Assembly (NCBI GenBank): GCA_963924555.1
Contig: OZ004586.1
Span: 5,662,501 to 5,726,500, forward strand
Origin: Crambe crambe
Taxonomy: Eukaryota; Porifera; Demospongiae; Poecilosclerida; Crambeidae
Length of the DNA stretch: 64,000 bases
Direction: 5' to 3'
Part shown: one piece after another, positions 11,634 to 24,525 of the stretch
Numbering within the stretch: the first letter of the stretch is position 1
Layout of the letters: each line of letters begins with the position of its first letter
The notes under the pieces: generated by a model
The model's database searches: none
The model's input: only the letters and a program-made list of their open reading frames with translations
What the model was told of the DNA's origin: nothing
Program-made: the position numbers and the translations under genes

Positions 11634-13176
11634 CTAAATTTTGTTTAGATATTTCCATGGACGCCAGTATCCTCCATACTTTGTCATATATTCACAGACT
11701 GAGTTTAAAAATGGCAGTTCTTCTCGAGTATGATATCCTTGGTCTTGCATATCTCGTGGTTCCTTGGAGTATGCATGATATTTACTTAACATCTCCTGCA
11801 AAAGATTTGGTTTTGTGTTTACAAGATTATTCTTCTCACTTGGATCACTGATGATATTGTAGAGACAGTATGGGTCAGTCTTCTCCACTAGGTCCATCAC
11901 TACATGGATAGTCTAATGGAGACCACATGAAACGGTTGCAACCCTTTCCCTGGCTCCCTACTATTAATTTATAACCTTTGGAGATTATTGATCCCTTATT
12001 TGTGAAATTGTATCCCAACACAATTTCACTGTGAGGTGTGATACTGTTTATGCCAGATATAATGGGCCACACATCCATTCCGTCCACTGGAAACTTGCCA
12101 GGACCAGAATCATATAGATCAATACCAGCTAGTTTGCAAAATGTAGCATACCAGTCGGCGATATGAATGAATCCATCAGTTGACTTGCCTCTCATGTTTT
12201 CAGGAATTAATCCACCACTGGTAAATGCAAGGGATCTGACTCCTCCTTCAAAGAAAGTTCCTTTGCATCCCTTTAGGGGATAGTTACTTCCCATGCAAGC
12301 AGCACCACCATTATCACCTGAGACCACTATTATGGTATTGTTCCATAATCCTGTAGTGTTCAATAGCTGTACGACATGTCCAGTGATATTGTCAGCCACA
12401 CTGACCATTGCTTGATATGTGCGTCTCTTTGAACATACAGAATTTATGGAATATAAATCCAGCCATTCTGTTGGAGCTTCAATTGGGTCATGCACATTAT
12501 GCAGTGCTAAATAAATAAATAAAGGATCTTGTGAGTTATGGTTTCTGAATATCTCAGTTAGATCAGATTTATACAAGTAAGAATCATAACTTCCATTACG
12601 AGGATCCACATCAGTGTTCTTCCAAAAATCCGTGGCACACATTCTCTTTTGATCCATGTGTGATGAAGCACCATTAAGAAATCCAGATGATGTATCAAAT
12701 CCCCTGTGCACTGGTAAATATCTGGAATCGTAAAAACCCTGATGCCACTTTCCAACTAGGTGTGTCTTGTAGCCTGCTGTCTTTAATTTTGCTGGGAGCA
12801 TTGTCATATTGATGTTAGTTCCCAGCGGACTCCCTGGATGAATGTTAAACTGGTGAACATGATGTGGCCATCGTCCAGTGAGAAAAGAGGCTCGAGAAGG
12901 CGAGCAGTATTTAAAGACATAATGACGATTTAACAGAAGACCATTATCTTTTAATTTGTTAAAGTTAGGTGTATAAATTGCAGGATTACGGAAACTTACA
13001 TCTGCATATCCCCAGTCATCAACAAGAATGAAAATGATGTTAGGTTTTGCTGGTGTCACCATTGATGTAAAGACTATGATAGACCCAAGTCGTGATATTA
13101 CTATTGCCATAAGGACAGCTACTAGTAACGAAGTAAGCACTACCACAAATCTAACGATTCCCAGTGCTGTCATCAC
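11634..13176 (-). CDS. Arylsulfatase B/I/J-like sulfatase with one frameshift
   Basis: The gene is intronless. Residues 8-35 form a hydrophobic signal anchor, and the sulfatase domain follows. NIIFILVDDWGYADV supplies metal-binding Asp. CSPSRASFLTGR (Cys91) is the formylglycine site CxPSR. GKWH, HNVHDP, SGDNGG and the Lys in GCKGTFFEGGVR are the other conserved active-site blocks. The order matches N-acetylgalactosamine-4-sulfatase-type enzymes of the lysosome or secretory pathway. The main frame stops at 11875 after YPCSDGPSGED. The expected tail (DPYCLYNIISDPSEKNNL to a stop at 11634) continues in another frame after a single-base offset near 11880, which suggests either a recent inactivating indel or a sequence error. 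The total would be about 514 residues, normal for the family. Confidence 0.85.
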
Positions 13177-13887
13177 TACACATCTATAAAGCTAGACTTC
13201 TGACAATGATATAGCTATAGGTACTAATATGCACAGTTAGCTGAAATCTGCTGTTCCTTTAGTAGTCGGAGAGCTAACAACAATGGTGTCTATTCATCAC
13301 ATGGCACGATAAACTTTCCTACATGTACCCACCTTGTTCAACATAGTCATTATGATGTTCAGGTGTGACAAGCCACAATTAAGCAGTGATATTGGGTGCA
13401 ATCCACAGATCATGCTTTTATTATGCACCTATTATTCTCAAAATGACAGCTGGCTAAAGTTATCTCAGGCAATAGACATTGCAGCCTTTGTTTGCAGGCT
13501 TGTGGCAGCTACCCCCACCTATAAGGTTACACCATGGTCCTCCATCACCTTTGTTACTATTGAGGCAGAGGCTTTCAATGAAGGAAGTGTGTACAAGTAC
13601 CATTGCTACCTTAGAGTATATCTAGTTATGCTGCAAGACAGCTGAATGACACCATTTCTTCCATTGAGTGGTTTGTACAAGTACCATTGCCACCTTAGTA
13701 TCACATGCTGAAAGGTGGAAATAGCAATACTGCCCACAAAGTGATCATGTACCACAATCTACTCTTGCCTGATAGTAAACAAATTATATATCATGTACTA
13801 GAAAGACTGCTAAGAGGAACTTAAAGAAAAGAGTGAGGTACACAAATGAATAGCTAATAATATGATATCAATTAAAGAGATCCAGGC
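13177..13887. other. Intergenic stretch
   Basis: I see no supported gene. GTACAAGTACCATTGC with following CACCTTAG/TACCTTAG wording occurs twice (about 13591 and 13676). Confidence 0.4.
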
Positions 13888-14989
13888 TTATGGCTTGATG
13901 TCAGAGTAGGTACCACATGCATCAATTGATGAAAAATTCACAACTATTTCTTCACGACTTGGAGTAAATTTCCTACAGAGAATTGAGTTTAAGAGTGTAA
14001 CATGCAGGACAGGGTTGGCCCATAGATTTATCACAAACAGTAATGACAGTGTATGTGTTGCCTCATAGAAACAATTTGCAGCTGACCAGGACAGGTCATT
14101 ATGGATGGAAATTCTGACTAGAGGATGTTACATTCTTGATGGTAATTGTTGTAAGGTATAATTTTTAACGATGGAACATGCTTCTTCCTCCCATGGATGC
14201 ACATCCATTCAAGATTATCCTTAGTAGTTCTCATATCAACCCTTCTTTTATATGGTTCATGAAGATATTCTTTTACCTGCAATTCACACCAGCCATTTTT
14301 AATAGTTTCCTGGAAGCCTTCATTTCATCCATTTCATGATATTTATCACTAACATATACTACTTCTGAGATACCGCTTTGTATTATCAGCTTGGCACATT
14401 CATTGCACGGGAACAGAGCCACATAAATACTACATTCCTTCACACTAGCAGAATTCTTGTTTAGGATAGCATTCAACTCGGCATGACACACTGCAGTCAA
14501 CGATAATTGAAAGGCAATTTAATTTAATCTATACATACACAGTTAGACTAATAAGAGGCTGGTTAAGTTACTCAGATTGCTGGTTACATGCTATATGACA
14601 TGTCAGTACTAACCATAAGGGTACTTGGTGTCAAGTTTACTGTGTCCTTCTCTGTTCCATGGGAGTTTATCATCACTGCAACCATTAGGCATTCCATTGT
14701 ATCCAATGCCAACAATCTTTTTGTCTTTATCCACTATACATGCTCCTACCTGCAGTATTGGGAATTAGCATGACGGTATGCATATGTATAAGAACATGTA
14801 TCTGACTTGTGAACTGGGATCTTTGCTTCTCTGAGCTGAAAGAAAGGCAACTGCCATGAAATAGTCCTCCCAAGGAAGATAATCTGTCCTTTTTTTAATA
14901 CGAATAATAGGAGACACAGATTCCTGCTCGCAGACGTCATCAGTCACTTTTTGCCTCTTTCTTTGTGGTCTACATGAATATCGGGTCAT
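13888..14989 (-). CDS. DCTD: Deoxycytidylate (dCMP) deaminase, four exons
   Basis: Exons on the minus strand are 14807-14989, 14614-14749, 14277-14490 and 13888-13972, all with GT-AG borders and consistent phase, giving about 205 residues (human DCTD has 178). Exon 1 carries [19 protein letters not shown]. Exon 2 carries [19 protein letters not shown] and [10 protein letters not shown]. Exon 3 holds the zinc site CHAELNAI (His109, catalytic Glu111) and PCNEC (Cys135, Cys138). Exon 4 gives [14 protein letters not shown] up to the stop. The enzyme deaminates dCMP to dUMP and supplies thymidylate synthesis. It starts 250 bp from the divergent erlin gene, so a shared promoter is likely. The basic N-terminal extension (RPQRKRQK) is longer than in human. 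Confidence 0.95.
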
Positions 14990-15239
14990 GTCTGTCTGTA
15001 CATATGCATTTGATAGTAGCTAGCATGTACAAAAAAAGGTGGGTGGGGGGACATAATTATGGGCAATGGCGATACAAAGTGGAGGAACCTAGTGCCCCCC
15101 ACCAACTCAATGATACTTACACTTCAGTTTCATCGCAACCATTGGTGATATTCATCTCCTTTATGAAGCACGAAATCACAACGTCCCTTTCCAGATTCTA
15201 TTTGTGGGTGTGTACTGTGCTGCAACTGAAGAACTAAAA
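14990..15239. promoter_or_regulatory. Probable bidirectional promoter, DCTD / erlin
   Basis: Only 250 bp separate the two divergent start codons, so both promoters and 5' leaders must lie here. I see no TATA box in a convincing position. The assignment is inferred from gene arrangement. Confidence 0.55.
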
Positions 15240-18367
<3,128 letters not shown>

Positions 18368-19001
18368 TTCTAATATTAGCTCCAATTTTTTTTTTTTTTT
18401 TTTTTGTGGTCTAAAACTTCAATTTTTTATTGAACACATGCACTTGTTAAGCATATAGAGCCGATTGTTAGACCGAGAGACTTGATGGCTTCCAGTAATC
18501 ATGTTGGTACCTTGGCACATAACTACCAATTATGATCTAGGACCACGTTATGAGGTAGATGTGGGTATTATAAATTAGGTGTTGCTCTTTTCTTGGAAAT
18601 GGAATATCAAAAATTGTTCCATAGAATTAATGTGTGGAAAAGGTAATAAAAATATTGCATCTTGTAGATAGGAGTCATGATCTTACATGACATACTCGGC
18701 AGAGTCAAAGGTATGAATTATGAGTCACTGGCTTGATTTCTGTCTAACGTAGCTAAGCAATAATCGAAATTCCATCTTGTAACATCATTGCTTCCCTGTG
18801 TTCTTAAAATTCAGATTGGTCACAATTATACTATTTTTAAAATCTTGTATGATTATGAACAAGGTATGATTTCATTTAATCAAAAGACCATAAAGTTTTC
18901 ATATCTAAAGTATCCACTCTTATCCATAATAGAGACTGACTCATAATACCCACATCTCTCTCGTCTCTCAACTCTGGTGCCTAACTATACTGTCTCGTCT
19001 A
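18368..19001. other. Downstream of erlin
   Basis: A T-run at about 18390-18410 begins just after the erlin stop. No coding exon is evident before the DNA element at 19011. Confidence 0.4.
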
Positions 19002-19010
19002 GGACGTCTA
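19002..19010 (+). repeat. Target-site duplication, left
   Basis: GGACGTCTA, identical to 20301-20309. Confidence 0.75.
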
Positions 19011-20300
19011 CAGGGGGGCCGGGGGGTCGGACATCATCACGTGAGCACAGAAAGTGCTGAATCAGCAGAGTGAAATCTATTCATTTTCTCATAGAGTTTT
19101 CGCTGAGTGTAGAGCTTCAAGATTCCTACCAGCTATTATTCAGACGAAATTTATAGTATCTGCTGGGCTTATTGTAGCTGTTGATGACCTGTGCCCTTCT
19201 GTGCCCCATCACTGGGAGCTACTACTGACTTCTAAATAGCTTGAACCTCCCATCGTCATCATCAGCAGAGGCATTCTAGTTTTCAGGTGAATAGATCTCT
19301 GCTGGGCTTCTTGTACATGTTGATGATATGTGCCCCATCACCAGTGACCTGATGGAGGTTGATCCTTCCTCCACTCCTCCAGACTCTACTATGGAAGTAG
19401 AATTAGCAGACTTGACTGCTTCAGTGGCTGGATGTTCTCTTTTAGATACACCCAAGTCTAGGGGGGAAATTATTTGGCAGCAGTATCCCTCCACCAAAAA
19501 GAGTTCTGTTTGGCTCTGATTCTAAGAAGAAATTAAGTCTTCCTAAGTGGACAGAGTCTGAGCTGAAGTCACTAACAGGGTTTATTATGTTGCATACAAC
19601 TGGAGAGAAATTAATGGGTGGCACATAAAAATATGAAATTTTGGGAGCAGGCTGGAAAATATATGCAATAACTACTTGGTACCTTTCATGTTCGGTCAGG
19701 TATGTAGTATAGTATTATATCCAATGGGTAGCTATGTGCATCAAAATTGTTCATAGGAAGTGCATGCAGATTAAAAGTTACTACTACGCTCTCAAAGCAA
19801 TTTGCAACTCCTGCCATTGCAGAGGACTACTATAATCAACTTCAATTTTCTGTGGTGCAACCTGAAGTTTCTATGGCCCAATCTGAAGTTTCTGTGGTGC
19901 CGTCTCCCAAGAGTCCTGAGCTGCAGGCTATTGCATGTTCTCATACCCCACAAATGGCTACTGGGGTACAAGTTGATAACACAGATGCATGCAAGCAGAT
20001 CTTTGTATCATTGGCGAAGTTCTACTGCCAAAACATCAAAGCTGGGGATTGGGTAGCAAAAAGGTTGTCCAAGGCTCATAACTCGAAATACATCAGGCTC
20101 TCCACTTGAACCAGGACCAGAGCATGGATCATAGGATGGTCTATGAATAAAAGGAGTCACTAGAACAGAGCTAACCTGGCTTGAAAGCGCCATTCTAAGT
20201 TTTCCAATAGAAGCGCACTGAGAAACTGGATTCCTGAAATTCCATACTGCGCGCAAAGGTCACATGATTTTTTCAGGATGTCCTACCCCCCGGCCCCCTG
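19011..20300. mobile_element. hAT-like DNA transposon remnant, 1.29 kb
   Basis: The left end reads CAGGGGGGCCGGGGGGT then CGGACATC. The right end in reverse complement reads CAGGGGGCCGGGGGGT then AGGACATC. Flanking direct repeats GGACGTCTA occur at 19002-19010 and 20301-20309. CAGGG termini with an 8-bp (here 8-9 bp) duplication are typical of the hAT superfamily. Two internal plus-strand frames (from about 19328 and 19747, the latter with repeated PEVS/SEVS phrases) have no recognisable transposase motif. The copy is therefore non-autonomous or badly decayed. Confidence 0.75.
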
Positions 20301-20309
20301 GGACGTCTA
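20301..20309 (+). repeat. Target-site duplication, right
   Basis: GGACGTCTA, directly followed by an ACGT tetranucleotide run (20310-20332) and the GC-rich GGCGCGGCGCGGA that leads into the UBXN8-like start. Confidence 0.75.
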
Positions 20310-20379
20310 CACGTACGTACGTACGTACGTACGGCGCGGCGCGGACACATTTGAAGTGACGACCCTTTCCAATTCATTA

Positions 20380-22106
20380 ATGGCGATTTCAGGATCACAG
20401 TGCGTTTTAGTTGCGCTCATTCCTCTTACGGTAGGAGTAGGATTGTACAGAAAGGAACCCAAGGAACTGTTGAAGTGGTTATTTTTGTGTTTCTTAGTTG
20501 TGGGAGGTCTTATAGCTGGAAGGTACGCCCTGTTTAAGTTGAGGAGATGGTTTGCAAGAACAAGAAAAGCAGAGTATATGGGTAAGACAAGAGTGAATGC
20601 TTAAAAACGGTACATTTCAAAATCAAAGGCACCACCCATCCCATTTAGGTGAAGGGTCAGTATTTTTGTGTTGGTAGTGGCTATTGGACTGAATCATTTT
20701 GTACATGTGTCTGCTAAATGCATGCTAAAATCCTTTGTTATCACTAATACATGAGTTGGTACTTTGCAGATTGAGTGATGTACAATGCATACCTATGTAT
20801 CACTAAAGCTGTCAATTCTACTTTAGTAGCCTGGTGATGGGAGGGAAATGATAACTCTAGCATAGACAAGTTGTGTCGATGCTGCCAGGATAGCGGCCCA
20901 ATCAGATTGCAAGAAATCAGTGCATGCTCTCTTCTTAGTAACCTGTGTTTCCCAGGTTTATAGATCAGGATGGCTCCAGCCTCCTGTCTCCACCACAAGC
21001 AAGACACAGAAGTAGCCACAGATATCTCTCAGGCCATGTGGACTAGTGGTACCTACCCATCAGTATGTATGCTAATATGTGCGTGATAATATCTCTGAAT
21101 GACACAACTTGACCATCTCGGCCATGCTAGAGTTACCAGACCTTTCCCTCCCCCCGCTCCCAGGTAAAGGGTCAGCACTGCCAGACTAGCACTTTAGTTA
21201 TTTGGTGAAGTGCATGTGTACATTGGGTATGAAATCCAAAATTTTTCGTGTTCAAGATGCTGGTCTGATATACTTTGGTAGGTCCTATAGTGACGGACCT
21301 AAGTCTGAAGAAGGAGGCAGCTTGGAAGTTGGCCCAGCTTACCAGTGATCAAAAGGTATTCAAGATTTCAAAATGCATGTACTGTCCCATAGGAATGTCT
21401 CAAATACAGTGGGTTTATGTGATCATGTCCTTTTTCGATGGTGAACATGTCCATGATGATATTCAGCATGCACATAGTACTCTGTCGTGTCTGTCTGTCT
21501 AAAGTTGCATTCAATACTTATCATTGACATTATACAATAATATGAGATAATTATGGTAGCACATTGTTGTGTGCATTAAAGGTTTGTTTTTCATTAAATA
21601 ATATTATGTAGGCTGAAGAGCATGAGAGGACTGTGGCTGCTCCCAGAAAAGAAGCAAAGTTGAAAGCAGTGGAGGAAAAAATGCTGTTTATAAAAGGATA
21701 TAAAGGGGTGGGACATACTATTGGGAGAGAAGGGAAAGTATCAAGCTTGAAAACATCTTCTGAGGAAGTGTTAGTTGATCATGGTGCTAGTCCCAATGAA
21801 GGTGAATTGGTTGTGATTGCACTGAGAACTCCTTCAGGAATTAGTCGACATAAATTCAGGACATTGGATAAGATTAAGGTACTGGCAGTATAATTTGTGC
21901 AGTTAAAAATTTCCATTACTGAGCTTTGATAAAATAACTTTCATTTGCAGAGATTATATGAGTGGATATCAGAACTGGGTTACTCATCTCAGGACTATTG
22001 CTTAGCCACACCCCTTCCAAAACAGCTCCTTGTGGAGCAGACCAATACTCTCCTACAGTATGGCATTTCAAGGGACACTATGCTCATTATTGAAGAAAGA
22101 GAATAG
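20380..22106 (+). CDS. UBXN8: UBXN8-like ER-membrane UBX-domain protein, four exons
   Basis: Exons are 20380-20581, 21282-21355, 21612-21878 and 21951-22106, giving about 232 residues (human UBXN8 has 270). The start at 20380 opens directly into two hydrophobic segments (residues about 6-20 and 29-48); the open frame upstream runs into the transposon end and is rejected as the start. A Lys/Glu-rich helical linker follows (EAKLKAVEEKML). The UBX domain is at about 154-232: ELVVIALRTPSGISRHKF, then LYEWISELGYSSQDY, ending DTMLIIEERE. UBXN8 anchors p97/VCP at the ER membrane for ERAD. The loop that normally has FPR reads TPLPKQLL, so p97 contact may differ. It lies next to erlin, another ERAD factor. 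Confidence 0.88.
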
Positions 22107-22372
22107 CTATGGTCACTAAAGATGATAATAGTTGGTACGTAGAAACAATTCTAGAATTTGCTCCCTCATGAAAGTGAACTTCTATCTTTTATCCTTTTAT
22201 AAAGGCTTGCATTGTATATCTAGTTCTTTATTATGATTTGATACCTGGAAAGCTGTGACCAGAGATGCCACTAACCTACAATTAAACCACAAGAAAGTAC
22301 TACAATTTGAATGATATCACTTTAAAGAATTTGCACACACACACACACGCTAATTTTTTATAATGAAACAGT

Positions 22373-23806
22373 TCAAACATTGACATAGTTAGCATCCTTT
22401 TCTTTTTCCTTCATGAATGCCTTGTACTCCTCAAGTACTCTGTCATAGAGCTCAGTGAAGGTGAAGTCACTATCTGGAAGAAACTCTTCAATTATGTGAT
22501 CATCAACATAGTCGAAATATGGCCACATCGACTTGTCTCTTTGTCCATATTTGTAACACTGAATTGTGGCACAAAAATCATCTGTGTCATTGAATAGTCT
22601 GTGTGCCTGATACCAGTAAGGCGATATCCAGGTGACATCTCCTTCTCGCACGTCGACTTGTTTAATTTTTTCTTTCATATCTTTGTTATAAACTTCCACT
22701 CGAAGTCCCCCATATAGAACTCTAATCACTGCATAAGCACTGCTATGGTTGTGGATTGGACTGCCATTGTTTTTAGGCCATAGCTCCAGCACATAGGGAA
22801 TTCCTGGGGAACTAGCACGTGATGGTCCTAATGTGACTCGAAGGTATTTCATTTTCTTTTTTTCTACCTTTTCACACAAAACTCCTTTCTTAAAACTGTG
22901 ACGAATGGCATCACTCAACTTGTACTTCTGATATGAAGGAGTCCAATTGAGATCCACATTAACTGCTGAGACATTGCTGTACAATTCCAGACATTCGGCT
23001 GGAAGACTAGCAGAGGGAATGTAATTATTTTGGTCTAACTCAAATAAAGATACCTGAGAACTGTCTAGGACAGCAAAAGGCCAGTTAGAAACAAGGGGAT
23101 GGGGGTAGAAATCTACTTTTTTTTCGATGGAAACTATTCCTCCAGCCTCTTTTTGTGATCGCATGCCTTCTTGGCTTTTCAGCAATTTTTTATCTTCATT
23201 AGACATACTGGGCCCATGTAGCTGTGCAATGTCATTTGATTTCATATGAGTATATGATTTCAGTAATTGATTCCTTCTGATCATGCTTAGAGCATAAATA
23301 TCAATAAGAAAATTCTTTGGCTGAATATCGTATAACTCAACTGTTTTGTGGACTTTGGGGCTAAAAAGATAACTCATTTTATCTCTTTCCTTCATTTCTT
23401 CATCCTTTGTTAAGTTAGCTATGAAATCGAAAGAGAGTAAGGTGGTTTCTTCCATGAAGTATCCCTTCCCATATTTAAGAGCAAGGCCATCTCTGTTGAA
23501 GCTGAACCAATATGAGGTAATCTCTTCTGGATCATAACCAACCCCATCCTTTTTTACTTGAGCAAGCACTTTATCTTGCTTTCCTCCAAGCTTAAACTCT
23601 GCTTTATTTCGATGAATGGCAAGTGATAGCCATTCTGATGTACTTTTTTGTTCTTCTGGTCTTATCACTATCTCAAAAGGACTTTTTCGCAAAATATTGA
23701 AGACCATTATCCCTTGTCCATGTAAAGGGTAATATTTATACCAAGTAGCAGCATGATTTGCTGCACTGTATGGTGGTGGAGCTTCTTTCAATTCGATGGC
23801 ACTCAT
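22373..23806 (-). CDS. Cysteine-dioxygenase-like cupin with extra N-terminal domain
   Basis: One uninterrupted exon of 477 residues. The C-terminal ~170 residues form a thiol-dioxygenase cupin: LELWPKNNGSPIHNHSSAYA gives His352 and His354, and WYQAHRLF gives His402, the three iron ligands. Tyr418 in TIQCYKYG aligns with the catalytic Tyr of cysteine dioxygenase. The Cys that crosslinks to that Tyr in animal CDO is Ala359 here. Residues 1-130 are a separate beta-rich domain (FEIVIRPEEQ, TSYWFSFNRDGLALKYGKGY) loosely reminiscent of farnesoic-acid-methyltransferase-type domains; I do not recognise it with confidence. The family normally has about 200 residues, so this is a fusion. It is convergent with UBXN8 (267 bp apart). 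Its substrate is unknown. Confidence 0.75.
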   Translation of the reverse strand: MSAIELKEAPPPYSAANHAATWYKYYPLHGQGIMVFNILRKSPFEIVIRPEEQKSTSEWLSLAIHRNKAEFKLGGKQDKVLAQVKKDGVGYDPEEITSYWFSFNRDGLALKYGKGYFMEETTLLSFDFIANLTKDEEMKERDKMSYLFSPKVHKTVELYDIQPKNFLIDIYALSMIRRNQLLKSYTHMKSNDIAQLHGPSMSNEDKKLLKSQEGMRSQKEAGGIVSIEKKVDFYPHPLVSNWPFAVLDSSQVSLFELDQNNYIPSASLPAECLELYSNVSAVNVDLNWTPSYQKYKLSDAIRHSFKKGVLCEKVEKKKMKYLRVTLGPSRASSPGIPYVLELWPKNNGSPIHNHSSAYAVIRVLYGGLRVEVYNKDMKEKIKQVDVREGDVTWISPYWYQAHRLFNDTDDFCATIQCYKYGQRDKSMWPYFDYVDDHIIEEFLPDSDFTFTELYDRVLEEYKAFMKEKEKDANYVNV

Positions 23807-24216
23807 GGTCTAAGACTATCTTTTAAGTCTTAACATACACTAAAATGGCTTACTTCTGGCTTTATATAGCCCAGTTTGCAACCATAAATCACTTTAGCCA
23901 AGATAAGGTTCATAGTATCGTGGTATCATGATAAGTTTGGACCAATAAGATTGTTGCATTACAAGTGTATCCTGAGACTACTATATAGGGGTGACAGAAC
24001 ACTTGTAGCTACCAGGATGACAAGTGAACAGATTGCTATGTAATAGGTTATCTGTTTTGGATCACAAGATTAGTAAAAGGGGTGTGGCAAGTCATAAATT
24101 GGCGCGTTGCATTAGGATTGTGGGATACCGGTATGCATAACTTAGTTCAAATCACAAAGTGTAAGGATGTCCTACCTACCTACAAATGAAGTTCAATTTT
24201 ATCTAGCATGCAATAG
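23807..24216 (-). promoter_or_regulatory. Upstream region of the cupin gene with TATA box
   Basis: In the minus-strand sense GGGCTATATAAAGCCAG lies about 55-70 bases before the start codon (plus-strand 23858-23876). This is a plausible TATA box for this intronless gene. The rest of the stretch shows nothing coding. Confidence 0.5.
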
Positions 24217-24418
24217 GATTGCCATCAGTATCTGTGTGCAGTGGTCGAGTCTGGTAATCATCACTTGTAACATCATCTACACAGAAATCATATAAATAAG
24301 CCTGTTTAATGTTACATCATTCATTGTGCTACTTCATGTGAGAAACTGGGCAGGAGGCCAAGCATTATTTTATGCAAATGCAGCAGTAAAATGAATCACA
24401 AGATCTAGCTAGCTAGGT

Positions 24419-24525
24419 CAAAAAACAACAACAAAAACAATAACAACAAGAAACAAAACAAAAATAAAACAAAAACAAAAAACAAACAAAAAACAACAAC
24501 AAAAAACAAACAAGAAACAAGCAAC
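24419..24525 (+). repeat. A-rich CAA-type simple repeat
   Basis: Irregular runs of AACAACAAAAAC lie inside the decayed duplicate, at the place where the functional copy has a shorter AACAAAAACAAAC tract (30531-30580). Confidence 0.7.

Noticed and set aside
13334-13645. 103-residue plus-strand frame upstream of the arylsulfatase
   Set aside because: There is no recognisable domain, and part of it repeats (GTACAAGTACCATTGC) elsewhere nearby.
19747-20109. 120-residue frame inside the hAT-like element
   Set aside because: There is no transposase motif. It is kept only as part of the element and not called as a gene.
20278-20379. N-terminal extension of the UBXN8-like protein (MSYPPAPWDVYTYVRT)
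   Set aside because: It reads out of the transposon end and the ACGT repeat; the membrane protein starts sensibly at 20380.
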